A stretch of 64,000 nucleotides of DNA from Blastopirellula marina DSM 3645 (lineage in GTDB: Bacteria; Planctomycetota; Planctomycetia; Pirellulales; Pirellulaceae). Positions 1 to 10,175 of the stretch are shown here, piece after piece. The stretch lies in assembly GCF_000153105.1 (NCBI RefSeq), contig NZ_CH672376.1, positions 714,727 to 778,726 on the forward strand, given 5' to 3'. The position numbers and the translations under genes were made by a program. The notes under the pieces were generated by a model. It ran no database searches. It saw only the letters and a program-made list of their open reading frames with translations, and was not told the DNA's origin. Each line of letters opens with the position of its first letter. The stretch's first letter is position 1.

Positions 1-2342
1 ACGATTCCATGGCCGAAGTACATTTGCCAAAGTCGATTAACCCAAATCCGGGCGACCAACGGGTTGTCGCGACTGCCCAGCCATTCGGCCAGCGCCTGGC
101 GCGGAGTGGGGACCAGTTCGGAAGGAATCGTTCCCAAGACCGCGGGCCAACCAGGTTCGACGCGCAGACCGGGGCTTCTCACGTCGCCGCGAATCAAAAT
201 ATGGGTTTCGACACGTTTGAGAAATTCGGGCGAGTAGGGTAGGGGAGATCGATTCACTACCGGCAAGTATTCCAGATCCTGGCTTCCGGTCACCGGTGAG
301 TAATAGCCCCATGTATGCGCAGGATACTCGGCAGGATCAATCTTGAGCTTTCTGGCTTCGCTCAGATAGAACTTGTAAGAGCCCTTGGTGAACCACTCTT
401 GGATCTCCTGGGCCGCGGGGTTCTCCGTATTCAACAGACGAATATTTCCCATCTGTCCGCGCGAGAAGAAAGCGTAGAAGCGGTAGTAATCTCGCTGCGT
501 GATCGGCTCAAATTTGTGGTTATGGCATTGGGCGCATTCCATTGTCAGACCAAGCAAGGCGCTGGCCGTGTTATCGACGATGTCGAACAACACATCCGAA
601 CGTTGCAGACCCTTATCCATCTGGTTGCCGCTGATCCGCGCCGCGGCGAGAAATCCGGTCGCGATCACCGCTTCGTCGGTAGTGGGCTGCAGTTCGTCAC
701 CGGCTAGTTGCTCATGGAGGAATTGATCGTACGGCTTGTCGCTGTTGAAACTGTTAATGACATAATCTCGATACCGCCAAGCGAAGGGACGCGGAATATC
801 GTGTTGATGCCCTTCGCTCTCGCCCCAGCGAACCAGGTCGAGCCACATCCGCGCGGTGCGCTCGCCGGCATGCGGAGAAGCCAGCACGTTATCGACGAGT
901 CGGGCGTAAGCTTCTGGCGATTGATCCTTGAGAAACTGTTCCGTCTCTGATTCCGTCGGCGGCAAGCCGATCGCGCTAAGGTAGAGTCGGCGAATCTGGG
1001 TTCGGCGATCTGCGGTTTCGGAAGAGGTCAGTCCCAGCTCTTGTTGTCGAGCTGCGACAAAGGCGTCGATCGGATTTTGATGCGCTATTCCATCCGTTTG
1101 CGGCACTTCAGGGCGTTCGACCCGTTGAAAGGCCCAGTGCTGCGATTCGACGCGCGGTTCGGGAAGCAGCTTGTCGTCCCAGTCTAGCCCCTGATCGATC
1201 CAAGCTCGGATCAAAGCGATCTGCTGTTCCGAGAGTGATTCTCGATCGGGCGGCATCCGTTCGGTATCAGAGTTCGAGGTGAGGACGTGCAGTAAGGGGT
1301 TATTGCGACTGTCGCCGGGGACGGCCAACGCATGCCCTGTGCTGTGGCCGAGCAGTTCGCTACGAACGTCCAGTCGATACCCCGAGTCAGGAAAATCGCC
1401 CGCATGGCATTCGAAACAATTTTCCTGCAGCAGCGGGTAGATATCACGTTTGAAGCTGACCGTCTCTGTCCAAGCGAATTTAGGCTTTTGCTGCTTATCG
1501 TTCGCGTTGGGCCGAGTAGCGTAGAGAAACTGGTACGCTTCTTCCCAGCTCGAGGAGAGAACCAGGTCGCCAACGCGAATTCGATCTTCGGCTTCGGTTT
1601 TTGCGCCAGTCGCAAAGCCGATCCAGTGAATCTGATGCACGCCGGCCTGACGGTTGATCTTTAGATTTGGCTGCTCTCGGGATTCTGGTTCTGGATTGAT
1701 CCAGAGTTCCATTTGGCTGTAGTCGTTGCGCTCACCCGGGGTTTCTTTGGAGAGACGCGCGATCAACCGATAGGTTTTTCCCGGCTCCAATTCATGCTGA
1801 CTCCAGGCCGTTTGCCCAGAACCGAACCGAAGCATAAAAACGTTTCGGCCTTTGCTGACCCCACGATCGGCTTGATGAATGCCGATGTTGGGAACCCCAA
1901 AATTGTGGACGGCATGATCGCTGCCTTCCGTACGATCGAGCCAGAGGACGAAAAATTCTGGATCCTGCTTTGTCGCCAACGGATTGGGCTGGTAAACAAA
2001 GCGAAACCCGACAAACAGTTCGTCCTCTGAGTAAACGCGGCTAAGCTGACGACGCAGCGGGTTGTTGCGTTGGCCGGTGCCGCGAATCACAACCGGCGGC
2101 CAATCGGCAGGCTCCGCGGGGTCGTAGGCTGCGGGAGAGAAATTCGACAGTTTCCAGCCGCCGCGCCAACCATCGACCAATTCTGTGGCGAGGATTTCGA
2201 CAGCAAGCTCGGTGGAGGGAGCAAAGCGATCGGAGACGACCGGAAAGGGCGCCGCTAACAGTTCCGCCAACGGCAACGTTGGACCAACGAGTCCCAGCAG
2301 ACACGAGAGCAAAATTCGGGGAAGTGAATTCAGCAATTTCAT
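1..2342 (-). CDS. Planctomycete cytochrome c / DUF1549 / DUF1553 secreted protein (partial)
   Basis: The reading frame is open from ATG at 2342 to the left window edge, so the C-terminus is missing. The N-terminus ([17 protein letters not shown]) is a signal peptide. It is followed by a lectin/LamG-like stretch, then a haem-binding CFECH motif (about 1404-1418) typical of the planctomycete cytochrome C domain (PSCyt1), then a DUF1549 (PSCyt2) segment with the typical CAQCH motif (522-536). The frame leaves the window inside a DUF1553 (PSD1) segment ([20 protein letters not shown]). The family is large, exported and of unknown enzymatic function, and its haem motifs suggest redox chemistry on the cell surface. 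It lies 71 bp downstream of a FecR-like gene and an ECF sigma gene on the same strand, which suggests it is the target or effector of that sigma/anti-sigma pair (inference). The domain order was read directly; function is uncertain. Confidence 0.88.
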   Translation of the reverse strand, partial: MKLLNSLPRILLSCLLGLVGPTLPLAELLAAPFPVVSDRFAPSTELAVEILATELVDGWRGGWKLSNFSPAAYDPAEPADWPPVVIRGTGQRNNPLRRQLSRVYSEDELFVGFRFVYQPNPLATKQDPEFFVLWLDRTEGSDHAVHNFGVPNIGIHQADRGVSKGRNVFMLRFGSGQTAWSQHELEPGKTYRLIARLSKETPGERNDYSQMELWINPEPESREQPNLKINRQAGVHQIHWIGFATGAKTEAEDRIRVGDLVLSSSWEEAYQFLYATRPNANDKQQKPKFAWTETVSFKRDIYPLLQENCFECHAGDFPDSGYRLDVRSELLGHSTGHALAVPGDSRNNPLLHVLTSNSDTERMPPDRESLSEQQIALIRAWIDQGLDWDDKLLPEPRVESQHWAFQRVERPEVPQTDGIAHQNPIDAFVAARQQELGLTSSETADRRTQIRRLYLSAIGLPPTESETEQFLKDQSPEAYARLVDNVLASPHAGERTARMWLDLVRWGESEGHQHDIPRPFAWRYRDYVINSFNSDKPYDQFLHEQLAGDELQPTTDEAVIATGFLAAARISGNQMDKGLQRSDVLFDIVDNTASALLGLTMECAQCHNHKFEPITQRDYYRFYAFFSRGQMGNIRLLNTENPAAQEIQEWFTKGSYKFYLSEARKLKIDPAEYPAHTWGYYSPVTGSQDLEYLPVVNRSPLPYSPEFLKRVETHILIRGDVRSPGLRVEPGWPAVLGTIPSELVPTPRQALAEWLGSRDNPLVARIWVNRLWQMYFGHGI

Positions 2343-2413
2343 GGATCCAAGTCTTTCCGCTTGCTAAGAGAGATCGCAGGTTGTGGGGGAGAAATTTCGG
2401 TCGCTGGTCTCGC

Positions 2414-4129
2414 CTACAGAACGTTTTGCAGACTGAAATCGACCAGCAGACGATCAATCCAGAGTTTGTCTTGCGGTTCGGTATCTTTTCCCATCCGGAA
2501 ACCCAGCGTCGATAGCGACTCTGCGCCCTGATCGGGAGGAAGGCTTACCTGGAGATCAGGAGGACCGATCGATTTAACATCGGGATCGATCCACAACTCC
2601 AGGAGATTGAATTTTCCTTGATTGGACTTGCGAACGCGGCCCACGAGAAAGAAGCGAACGTCGTTCCCCAGCACCGGACGCGTATCTTGATGGTCCAACT
2701 TGATTCGCGCAAAGTAATCTCCGAAACGTATTCCCGCATTCGGTTTCGCCGAGTGGCTAACTCCCACGTCGAGTGAGTTGTCGAACCAGAGTGCGAAGAA
2801 ATCGTTCGGATCAAGTCCCTGATATCTGCCGAGAAAACTGAAGTAAAAATCTTGCGAGATTCGTCCCGGCAGCCGCGTTTCTAAGCGATTGCAGAGCGAG
2901 GGAAACGCAGGATCACGACCATCCATTTCAATCACGTAGGGATCGCCAGAGATCGACTGCCAGTGCAGGGGAGTATCGAGGACCGTGACGCGGGCAAATT
3001 TTCCGTCGACAATCCAAGGGTGGAGACCCGCTTGGTCAGAATCGGCGTGTTGAAAGGGGGAAAAGTCTTCCGCCAACCAGGCTCGCGAAAAATTGGGGCG
3101 CCGATCCGCAGTCGCCGACGCGCCTAAGCGTGACAGCGCTTCGGAAAGCGGCATCGATTGGATCGCCGGAGGATACTGACCGGTACGCACTAGCTGAAGT
3201 TGCTCCAGCGATGGCAGAGAAACGACGTCACTAGAGTCAACGCTCGCCAAGTGAATGTCGGTAAAGTCAGCAGGCGACTGAGAGTAGTGCGATCGGACTT
3301 TGGAGCTAAGCAGCAGCGCCTCTTCGGCCGCAGGGGCTTTGCGGGAACGGACGGTGACTTCCCCTTCGTAAACTTGAACCTTGGCTTGCCCAGTCGAATC
3401 GACTTCGGCTCCAAACTTCGTCCCGAGATCGACGATCTTCATGTCGGGCGTCAGCACGGTGAATCCCCGTGCATCTTCCGGAACGACCGCAGCCAGCTTG
3501 CCTCGATGGAGAACCGCTTTCCACGCGGAGCTGAGTTCCAGAATTGCGGGGCCTTTCAGGGTAACTCCGGCCCCACATTCAAAAGCGAGCCGCACGAGCC
3601 CCGAATCTAAGGCGAGACGCTCTCCCTCTCGAAACGACATGCCATACTTCAGCTCACCAATCGAATCAGCCCAGACGGCGTCTTCGCTATCGATCAGCAT
3701 CGCCACGACTGCCGGCGGCGGAGATCCCGACACTAGGTCAGGAGTCGAAGGATGCTTATTCCCGGTTGGCCATAGGAATACTGCGCAACAAGCAATCGCC
3801 AGCAACGCGGCGATCGAAACGACGGGGCCAAACCAGCGACGGAATTCTTGATTGGCCGAAACAAGCGTTTGCCGCTGCGCCAACTCGACGGGCTCTTCGA
3901 AGACAAAATCGGGAATCAATTCAGCGGCCGCTTCTGAGCAATCGGCGTACGTCCACTGAAGAAGCGTGTCGGACAAGATTTGATCGACATACAGCTGGCG
4001 AAGTTCAGGCGAACTTTCGACGATTTCCATCAAGCGAGCATCTTCGCTGGCCGTCAAGTTCTCGTTAAATAGTTGAACGATCAGTTGCTCGAATTCGAGC
4101 CGCAATTCTGTTGGAACTTGATCACTCAT
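2414..4129 (-). CDS. FecR-like transmembrane regulator with lectin-like C-terminal domain
   Basis: 571 aa. The N-terminal ~75 residues are acidic/helical, as in planctomycete FecR proteins downstream of ECF sigma factors, and probably face the cytoplasm. One membrane segment lies at about residues 101-120 (VVSIAALLAIACCAVFLW). A FecR domain follows at about 165-265, with the typical GFTVLTPDMKIVDLGTKFGAEVD core. The C-terminal ~250 residues look like a concanavalin/LamG-type beta-sandwich. The start codon overlaps the stop of the upstream ECF sigma gene by 4 nt (ATGA), so the two are translationally coupled and probably interact as sigma and anti-sigma or sensor. The lectin-like ectodomain suggests that a glycan or other extracellular ligand is the signal (inference). 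Confidence 0.85.
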   Translation of the reverse strand: MSDQVPTELRLEFEQLIVQLFNENLTASEDARLMEIVESSPELRQLYVDQILSDTLLQWTYADCSEAAAELIPDFVFEEPVELAQRQTLVSANQEFRRWFGPVVSIAALLAIACCAVFLWPTGNKHPSTPDLVSGSPPPAVVAMLIDSEDAVWADSIGELKYGMSFREGERLALDSGLVRLAFECGAGVTLKGPAILELSSAWKAVLHRGKLAAVVPEDARGFTVLTPDMKIVDLGTKFGAEVDSTGQAKVQVYEGEVTVRSRKAPAAEEALLLSSKVRSHYSQSPADFTDIHLASVDSSDVVSLPSLEQLQLVRTGQYPPAIQSMPLSEALSRLGASATADRRPNFSRAWLAEDFSPFQHADSDQAGLHPWIVDGKFARVTVLDTPLHWQSISGDPYVIEMDGRDPAFPSLCNRLETRLPGRISQDFYFSFLGRYQGLDPNDFFALWFDNSLDVGVSHSAKPNAGIRFGDYFARIKLDHQDTRPVLGNDVRFFLVGRVRKSNQGKFNLLELWIDPDVKSIGPPDLQVSLPPDQGAESLSTLGFRMGKDTEPQDKLWIDRLLVDFSLQNVL

Positions 4130-4695
4130 TGCAGCGCCTCCGCACTCAAAGCGCGCTCTACGCAGTCTTTTAGCGACTTTCGTAACCGGTAAAGCGTCAT
4201 CGCAACCGCTTGAGGCTGGCGCCCTAAGCGTTTCGCCAATTCGTTGACCGAGACGTTGTGTTGATATCGGGATTGCAGAATGGACTGCTGCGCCGATGGC
4301 AATTTAGCGACGCAATTTCGAAGCTCTTCTGCACGCTGGTCGAGTTGACTCAATTGCAGCGTCGCCCGTTTGGCCAAGTCTTCGATGACGTTTTCACTTA
4401 ACGAGATCAGCGATTTCCGACCTTTCGATTTGAGAAACGCCATGGTTTGCAATTGGGCGATCCGGCAAGCCCAGCTTGCAAAAGGGCGATCCGGATCGTA
4501 TTCGCACCGCTTGCGCCACAAGACCAGATTGGTCTCTTGCAACACATCATCCACATCCGCCGGCGACCGGAGAAACGTCCTTAGAAAAGCGGTCAGGGGG
4601 AGCTGATGTCGCGCCATTAACGCGACGAACTCTTCGTCCCGCTCACTGCTGGTCGGTGCGAGTTGCGGCTGAAGCTCCGTCCCCGCTTCCGTCAA
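4126..4695 (-). CDS. ECF-family RNA polymerase sigma factor
   Basis: 189 aa. Region 2 is seen at about residues 25-95 (LRSPADVDDVLQETNLVLWRK, then FASWACRIAQLQ) and region 4 at about 125-180 (LPSAQQSILQSRYQHNVSVNELAKRLGRQPQAVAMTLYRLR, a helix-turn-helix). It belongs to the planctomycete group paired with FecR proteins. The start given is TTG at 4695, because no in-frame ATG was found upstream before the non-coding leader; no clear ribosome-binding site is visible, so the exact start is uncertain. It is first gene of the sigma / FecR / cytochrome-DUF1553 operon. An inverted repeat TTCTCG-N8-CGAGAA at 4830-4849 upstream could be a regulatory site. Confidence 0.86.
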   Translation of the reverse strand: MTEAGTELQPQLAPTSSERDEEFVALMARHQLPLTAFLRTFLRSPADVDDVLQETNLVLWRKRCEYDPDRPFASWACRIAQLQTMAFLKSKGRKSLISLSENVIEDLAKRATLQLSQLDQRAEELRNCVAKLPSAQQSILQSRYQHNVSVNELAKRLGRQPQAVAMTLYRLRKSLKDCVERALSAEALQ

Positions 4696-5391
4696 TCGTT
4701 GGTCGCGATGTTGGGTAATGATGAATACTCCAATTTCTAATGACAGGACGGGCGCAACAGAAGCTAAGACCGTGTATCGAATGCGATTCCCCGCTCATCA
4801 TAAAAGTCGCTACTAGGAGTTAGCTAAAATTCTCGATTCATAACGAGAAAATGTTATCAATTTCTGTTTTTCTCTAGATTGCCGGTCAATCTCCTGGAAT
4901 CCGTACGCGCAGGGTCGAAACGAAAGTCGTCGCTGCACCGACCAATTCACCGCAAATACGCGGTGCTTCAAAAGAGTTGCGCTTCGATCAGCAATGTGCT
5001 ACCAAAGCAGTTGGTGAACTGCGTGTTTCGAGAAATACGGACCGCGATGAAGATTGCAAACATCACTAGGCTTCTCCGGCGAGAGTTCGCCGCGGCCGCG
5101 TTTTCCCTTCAAGGCCCCGATATGGCCCACGCGGCGACGCATGAAGTGATGATTGAAGCGGTTCGAAACAAGTACGTGCAGATCGGGCTCAAACGGCAGG
5201 GCCGGAGTCAGCTCCGCGGATTTTCGATCTCGCGCTGCAACAACGGATGGATGCTTTAGAAGCCAGAATGGCCCAGACGCCGTGAAGTCGCCGGCAAGTT
5301 AACTTTCCTCGTTCGCGCTTCGGGCTACGAAGAGGGATAGGCGCCGGCGACTTCCAATCGCACAACCTCAAAACCTCGCGCTTCAGCCTAT
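4696..5391. other. Intergenic region, about 0.7 kb
   Basis: No convincing gene. It holds the leader and promoter region of the ECF operon, with an AT-rich stretch and the inverted repeat TTCTCG-N8-CGAGAA at 4830-4849. A plus-strand open frame of 126 codons (TTG at 4879 to 5259, with an internal ATG at 5047) has no recognisable family, no clear ribosome-binding site and no partner. A decayed or very small gene cannot be excluded. Confidence 0.5.
5284..5354. repeat. Inverted repeat GAAGTCGCCGGC / GCCGGCGACTTC
   Basis: A perfect 12-bp inverted repeat (5284-5295 and 5343-5354) encloses a 47-nt spacer containing CGTTCGCGCTTCGGGCT. It lies just downstream of the stop of the beta-propeller gene on the minus strand, so it could act as a 3' hairpin, or be a dispersed intergenic repeat unit. 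Confidence 0.5.
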
Positions 5392-6765
5392 CTACTGCGC
5401 TTTGACGTCATAGCAAAACAGCACGTCATGATCGCGGATATAAAGCTTGCCGTTGGCGATCACTGGGTGAGCCCAAGCGGGACTCTCGCTGCGGTCGGGC
5501 TGTTGGAAGCGGCCGCGCTCGATGTACTTCTCGCGATTCGGCTCGATCAGGACGACGGCGCCATCTTCGGTGCGAAGATAGAGTCGCTCACCGGCCATGG
5601 TGAGAGATCCCTTTTGCGCATCCCGCTCGCGCCACAGGATATCACCGGTCGCGAAGTCAAGACAAACGAGGAATCCGCCGCCGTTGCCGCCGTTACCTCC
5701 ATACAGACAGCCGTCATAGACGATCATGCCGCCGTGGTGGTTTTGCATGCTGCTTGTGAAGTAAACTTCTTCCGGTTCAAACGTGCCGTCTTCTTTTTTG
5801 AGCAGTTTCACCGCGCCGCCGCCTGTGCCGTAGGCCGAAGATGCGAACAGCAATCCGTCTTGATAAATCGGCGTAGAGCAGTTGATTCCCATTCCATTGG
5901 CAGGCCGGTCATACCGCCAGAGCGGTTTGCCGTTGTCTGCAGAAACGCCGATCAGCGCCTTCGCGGTGAATTGCACGTATTGGCGCACGCCTGCTACATC
6001 AATCGCGATCGCCGATGCGTAGCCGGCTCCGGCGCTGGGGCCGCCGCGACCTCGACCAAAACCGCCGCGCCGACCGCGACCGGGACTGCCCGATTCGCCT
6101 TCTGTCTTTTCTGGTTCGCGCGGCGCCGGCGCTGCGACCGCTTCCGGCAGCTTGCTTTTCCAGATGGTCTCGCCGGTCATTTTGTTCAGCGCGACGATCA
6201 TCGCTTCGTCGCCGCCAGGAGTGCAGATCAGTTTGTCGCCGTCGATTAGCGGCGACTCGCGATAGCTCCAAGCCGGGATCGCTCCGCCGAAGTCGGTCTT
6301 CAAGTCGCGTTGCCAGACGATCTTTCCATCGTCGACCTGCAGACAAGCGACGTTCCCCGCCATGCCGATGACATAGAGCAGCTTACCGTCGACAGTGGGA
6401 GAAGCGCCGGGGCCTTCTTTGGATTGCGGCATGCGCTGTGCGTAAGCGGGCCCTAGACGCGTCACCCACAATTCTTCGCCATCCGCTTCGGACAACGCCC
6501 AGACCACTTCGTCCTCGCCGCGAATGCTCATCGCGAAGATCCGTCCAGCGGCGATCGACGGCGTGCTGTCTCCTCCTCCCAGTCCGGTCACTTTCCAGGC
6601 CAACGCCGGACCTGCGGCGGGCCACTGCTGCATCAACCCGGTTTCTTGGGAAATCGCGTCTCGGTTTGGGCCTTGCCACTGCGGCCAATCAAACGGTTTG
6701 GCCGCTTCGGCAAAAACATTCGAGCTGCAAACCGTCAGTGTCAGTAAAAAAGCAAGCGATCTCAT
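5392..6765 (-). CDS. Secreted PQQ-like beta-propeller protein
   Basis: 457 aa from ATG at 6765, chosen because AAGGAAAT precedes it at good spacing and it opens directly with a signal peptide ([21 protein letters not shown]); the open frame extends 11 codons further upstream without support. The mature part starts with [13 protein letters not shown], typical of planctomycete PQQ/BamB-like beta-propellers. Repeated blades follow (for example [28 protein letters not shown] and [17 protein letters not shown]). A Gly/Arg-rich insertion ([14 protein letters not shown]) sits at about residue 230, probably a surface loop. Probable role: exported propeller for binding or redox; no active site can be named. 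It stands alone between unrelated genes. Confidence 0.85.
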   Translation of the reverse strand: MRSLAFLLTLTVCSSNVFAEAAKPFDWPQWQGPNRDAISQETGLMQQWPAAGPALAWKVTGLGGGDSTPSIAAGRIFAMSIRGEDEVVWALSEADGEELWVTRLGPAYAQRMPQSKEGPGASPTVDGKLLYVIGMAGNVACLQVDDGKIVWQRDLKTDFGGAIPAWSYRESPLIDGDKLICTPGGDEAMIVALNKMTGETIWKSKLPEAVAAPAPREPEKTEGESGSPGRGRRGGFGRGRGGPSAGAGYASAIAIDVAGVRQYVQFTAKALIGVSADNGKPLWRYDRPANGMGINCSTPIYQDGLLFASSAYGTGGGAVKLLKKEDGTFEPEEVYFTSSMQNHHGGMIVYDGCLYGGNGGNGGGFLVCLDFATGDILWRERDAQKGSLTMAGERLYLRTEDGAVVLIEPNREKYIERGRFQQPDRSESPAWAHPVIANGKLYIRDHDVLFCYDVKAQ

Positions 6766-7116
6766 GCAATGATTTCCTTGTCGGAACGCGGAAGGCAATT
6801 CTGGTTTCCTCGCCTAGAGCGCGGGGATCCCCGTGCTGGTTGAACACCGCAACTTGGATTAGGTTTCCAAAATTCTAGTCGAGGCTCGCCGCTGCGACCG
6901 AGAACGATTCTAGAAGAGCTTTCCTCAATCCGCTTCCAACAGGCTGGGGCGACGTCTCAAGGTGCGATGTCTTACCGAAACAGGGGTGGGAAACATGCCG
7001 CTTCGCTTGTTTCAGAACACGCTTCTGATCTCTGGTCGATTCAATCGGTCATTCCGCGGTTTGGGGAAAACTAGCTACGGATAGTTGATTGAGATCGGCT
7101 GTCAACGGAACTTCAA
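6766..7116. other. Intergenic region
   Basis: About 350 bp between two minus-strand genes. No open frame with family similarity, no RNA gene and no strong hairpin was seen. It must contain the beta-propeller promoter near its left end. Confidence 0.5.
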
Positions 7117-7767
7117 CTACGGCTGATCGTGCGCGGAAGGGTTGGCTGTTAGGCGTTGGACCTCGGATTCCAATTCGGCGATCCGTGCCTGTAATTGCTC
7201 TACGACCGGTTTGATTTGACGCTGCGAGAACCGGGGATGAATATGTTGAGGGCAGTTGATGTCCCAGGCTTCGACGGTAAATAAGATCGCTCGCTCGACA
7301 TTGCCGGGATAAGCCGGATCGCGCAGCAGCTGCTCTAGTCCTTCGTCTCCTTCAACCACGCGTGCAGTCCCCCAGACTTTCACGCGGCGACTATTTGCAT
7401 AGTCCATCAGAAAGAGAAAAGCCTGGGGGTTTTCCGACAGATTTCCCAGCGATATGTATTGACGATTCCCCCCAAAGTCGGCGAACCCGAGCGTCTGTTC
7501 GTCAAGCACCTTCAAAAAGCCAGGCGAGCCGCCGCGATATTGGATATAGGGTTGTCCTTGGGCGTTGGCCGTGCCCAGATAAAACATATCTAGATCGGCG
7601 ATGTATTGGGCCAAGTCCGATGTGACGCTCGTTTTCCAGCCGGCGCCTTGCTCCATCCTCGCGTAGCTGGCGCGGGATCCTTTTTGCGTTTGTATCGTTT
7701 TCACCGCAGACGTAAATGCGATATCGCTGGGGTGTTCTCGTTGCGGTGAATTTGTGGGCGTAGACAT
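7117..7767 (-). CDS. Pyridoxamine 5'-phosphate oxidase-like FMN-binding protein
   Basis: 216 aa. The split-barrel core is seen at about residues 50-150 (LAQYIADLDMFYLGTANAQG, SPGFLKVLDEQTLGFADFGGN, NPQAFLFLMDYANSRRVKVWGTARVVE), which is the PNPOx-like family of flavin-dependent proteins; members bind FMN or related cofactors. The C-terminal ~30 residues form a short coiled coil (LQARIAELESEVQRLT). ATG at 7767 has GGAAGAG upstream. It is the last gene of a five-gene minus-strand group of small redox and detoxification proteins, which suggests a stress-response role. The actual substrate is unknown. Confidence 0.85.
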   Translation of the reverse strand: MSTPTNSPQREHPSDIAFTSAVKTIQTQKGSRASYARMEQGAGWKTSVTSDLAQYIADLDMFYLGTANAQGQPYIQYRGGSPGFLKVLDEQTLGFADFGGNRQYISLGNLSENPQAFLFLMDYANSRRVKVWGTARVVEGDEGLEQLLRDPAYPGNVERAILFTVEAWDINCPQHIHPRFSQRQIKPVVEQLQARIAELESEVQRLTANPSAHDQP

Positions 7768-7846
7768 GATGACTCTTCCTGCGCGGGAAACGCGAACTGC
7801 TGAACTCCTCTTGGTCGGACCCAGGAGGAGTCGGCAGTTGGATCGG

Positions 7847-8815
7847 CTACTTCGTTGCGTGCTTGTCCAGGAAGTCTCGCATCAGCGCGGCGATCTCGGG
7901 CCAGTTCGATTCCAGAGCGAAATGCCCTGCGTCGAGCAGGTGGAACTCTAACGTTTTCAGATCTCGCTTGTAAGGCTCCGCTCCTGCGGCGGGGAAAATC
8001 AAGTCATTCTTGCCCCACGCGATCAACATCGGCGGCTGGTGCTTGCGGAAGTATTCTTGCCACTTTGGATAGAGCGGCGGGTTGCTGCCGTAGCTGAGAA
8101 ACATGTCAAGTTGGATCTCGTTATTGCCGGGACGATCCAACAGAAACTGATCTTCCGCTGGTCCGTCAGGACTGACGAGTTCCGGGTCTTTCACACCGTG
8201 CACGTACTGCCACTTGGTGGCGTCGTACGTAAGCAATTGACGCAACGCGTCTCGCTTCTCTTGGTTCGTCGGCTGGTTCCAGTACGCTTTGACCGGCTGC
8301 CAGAAATCGTTGTCGAGACCTTCCTCGTAGGCGTTGCCGTTTTGTACGACGATGGCCGTGATTCGCTCTGGGTGTTGCGCCGCCAGGCGAAATCCGATCG
8401 GGGCGCCGTAGTCTTGCACGTACAACGCATAGTTCGTCAGACCGACTTGCTCCGTAAATTTGTCAATCACTTGCGCCAAGTGATCGAAGGTGTACGAAAA
8501 CTTGTCATGCGACGGCATCGAACTATGACCATAGCCGGGATAGTCGGGCGCAATCAGATGGTACTTGTCAGACAGCGCAGGAATTAAGTTACGAAACATC
8601 TGCGAACTGGTCGGAAAACCATGCAGCAAAAGGATCGTAGGAGCATCCTGGGGGCCGGCTTCTCGGTAAAAAATATCGAGACCTTCGACCTTAGCCGTTT
8701 TGTATTTGACGACGGACGATTGCTGCGCGAGCGCAGAACCGGGAAGGCCTAAGGCCAGTGATGTTAAAATCGCGAGAGCGGACGCCAGATTCCATATCGT
8801 TGTGCGTGACATCAA
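7847..8815 (-). CDS. Exported alpha/beta hydrolase (epoxide hydrolase / haloalkane dehalogenase type)
   Basis: 322 aa with an N-terminal signal peptide ([22 protein letters not shown]). The oxyanion motif [12 protein letters not shown], the nucleophile elbow VQDYGAPIG and the catalytic histidine in [10 protein letters not shown] are all present. The nucleophile is Asp rather than Ser, which points to the epoxide hydrolase/dehalogenase branch, consistent with attack on epoxides, halides or esters. AGGAG lies upstream of ATG 8815. Neighbours on the same strand are a DUF1348 protein and a PNPOx-like protein; similar sets occur in bacterial stress and xenobiotic-response gene groups. Export is predicted from the signal only. 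Confidence 0.86.
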   Translation of the reverse strand: MMSRTTIWNLASALAILTSLALGLPGSALAQQSSVVKYKTAKVEGLDIFYREAGPQDAPTILLLHGFPTSSQMFRNLIPALSDKYHLIAPDYPGYGHSSMPSHDKFSYTFDHLAQVIDKFTEQVGLTNYALYVQDYGAPIGFRLAAQHPERITAIVVQNGNAYEEGLDNDFWQPVKAYWNQPTNQEKRDALRQLLTYDATKWQYVHGVKDPELVSPDGPAEDQFLLDRPGNNEIQLDMFLSYGSNPPLYPKWQEYFRKHQPPMLIAWGKNDLIFPAAGAEPYKRDLKTLEFHLLDAGHFALESNWPEIAALMRDFLDKHATK

Positions 8816-8925
8816 TCATGACTCCTGGAAAGTTGGTGGAAAGTGTAGTTTGAGCATTCGATTGGATTGGAGAAGACTGGAAAGCAGCGGCGGATGCAAT
8901 TTTGGAAAAGTAAAACCGCGGATTT

Positions 8926-9414
8926 CTATTTGACATCCGGGATGCCAGAGTGATCCGCAGGCCGCGGACCGGGCGCCGGCCAGAAGAACTTGCGATCCGA
9001 CGCGTTGATCGGCACGTCATTGATGCTGGCTTCGCGGCGCCGCATCAATCCAAGTTCGTCAAACTCCCATAACTCGTTGCCGTAGCTACAAAACCATGTG
9101 CCTGCGGCGTCATGCCATTCGTATTGAAAGCGGACGGCGATGCGATTGTCGGTGAACGCCCATAGCGATTTCGTCAAACGGTAATCGAGTTCGCGGTCCC
9201 ATTTGCCGGTGAGGAACTTGACGATCGCATCCCGTCCGGTGACAAACTCGCTGCGGTTTCGCCAGACAGAGTCTTCGGTGTAGGCTAACGCGACGCGCTG
9301 GGGATCACGCGAGTTCCAGCCGTCTTCGGCCAGACGGACTTTTTGGACGGCAGTTTCCAAGGTGAACGGCGGCGCGATCACGATGGGACGAGTCGAAGCA
9401 AGGTTGGTGGTCAT
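8926..9414 (-). CDS. DUF1348 / SnoaL-like (NTF2 fold) family protein
   Basis: 162 aa. The stretch [28 protein letters not shown], followed by [29 protein letters not shown] and [11 protein letters not shown], is the typical DUF1348 sequence, a compact NTF2-like alpha+beta barrel of about 150 residues. AGGAG precedes the ATG. The family often travels with oxidoreductases and alkyl hydroperoxidase-like proteins, as here. No enzymatic role can be assigned from sequence alone. Confidence 0.85.
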   Translation of the reverse strand: MTTNLASTRPIVIAPPFTLETAVQKVRLAEDGWNSRDPQRVALAYTEDSVWRNRSEFVTGRDAIVKFLTGKWDRELDYRLTKSLWAFTDNRIAVRFQYEWHDAAGTWFCSYGNELWEFDELGLMRRREASINDVPINASDRKFFWPAPGPRPADHSGIPDVK

Positions 9415-9455
9415 CTGCGAACTCCTGATTGGTAGTAAGGGGCAGCGTCACGCGA

Positions 9456-10082
9456 TCATTGAGGGACCGCGTGTTGTCGCGATAGGGAACTTGTTTTCAC
9501 GGGGATCGAATCCGCTTGTTTTTTTAGATAGGTCTTGGCTGCGTCGGCCATCGTGACGAGCGCGGCGCCTGCCATGATTGCGTCCTTGACGACCAGGCGG
9601 CCTGCGCCGGACAAAAGTGGAAACCCATGCTCTGGACTTCCCAGCGCCGGAACCCAACACTCAGGCGTCGTGATCAAAAAGGACAACGTCACCAGCGACA
9701 TTCCAAAGACGAGAAAGCTGCCGATCGCCGAAACCCGCGGCAGCCAAGGGTAAGTTGCGATCAGCAAGCCCAAAGAAACGATGACAGTGCCGAGGCCGTA
9801 AGCGAACAGATAGGTGCCGTTCTGTTGATGCCACTGTTGATTGGTGGGCGAAATTTCTCCTTCACGATTTCGATGCTGGCGGTATTCCCCTTCAGGCTGC
9901 TGATAGAAGAAACTCATCAGCGGGCTGTTTGCGACAAAGGGGACGATCCCTTCGCCTTCGTAGCGGAACGCTTTCAGGCCGCCGATCCAAACCAGAACGA
10001 TCACCAGTCCGATCCGGGTAAGATTCATGCCGACCCGATCGAGCTTTGCGGCCTTAACAAAAAGCTGATTAACTCGGTTCAT
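9456..10082 (-). CDS. DUF417 family inner-membrane protein (RclC/YkgB-like)
   Basis: 208 aa, four likely membrane segments (GLVIVLVWIGGLKAF, the segment around YLFAYGLGTVIVSLGLLIATYP, IGSFLVFGMSLVTLSFLITTPE, and a C-terminal one near VVKDAIMAGAALVTMADAA). The motif YEGEGIVPFVANSPLMSFFY and the TTPECW stretch are typical of DUF417, which includes E. coli RclC of the reactive-chlorine resistance regulon. AAGGAAAT precedes ATG 10082. It shares a strand with AhpD-like and PNPOx-like genes, so a role in oxidant or electrophile defence is reasonable, though this is inference from family and context. Confidence 0.85.
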   Translation of the reverse strand: MNRVNQLFVKAAKLDRVGMNLTRIGLVIVLVWIGGLKAFRYEGEGIVPFVANSPLMSFFYQQPEGEYRQHRNREGEISPTNQQWHQQNGTYLFAYGLGTVIVSLGLLIATYPWLPRVSAIGSFLVFGMSLVTLSFLITTPECWVPALGSPEHGFPLLSGAGRLVVKDAIMAGAALVTMADAAKTYLKKQADSIPVKTSSLSRQHAVPQ

Positions 10083-10175
10083 CGGAATTTCCTTGGATAG
10101 TGATTTCTAAGCGAAGGTGCATGACGCGTCGGAGTAAGCCGCAAGGGATGCGGCTATAACTCCTTCGCGAGCAGA

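Noticed and set aside
2041..2457. 138-codon minus-strand open frame spanning the start of the cytochrome/DUF1553 gene
   Set aside because: It is in a different frame from the haem-motif gene and overlaps the end of the FecR gene; the cytochrome frame has a signal peptide and motifs.
4879..5259. 126-codon plus-strand open frame
   Set aside because: No ribosome-binding site, no family and no coupling to neighbours; noted as possible in the intergenic entry only.
5428..6249. 273-codon plus-strand open frame
   Set aside because: It is antisense to the beta-propeller gene, which has a signal peptide and family motifs.
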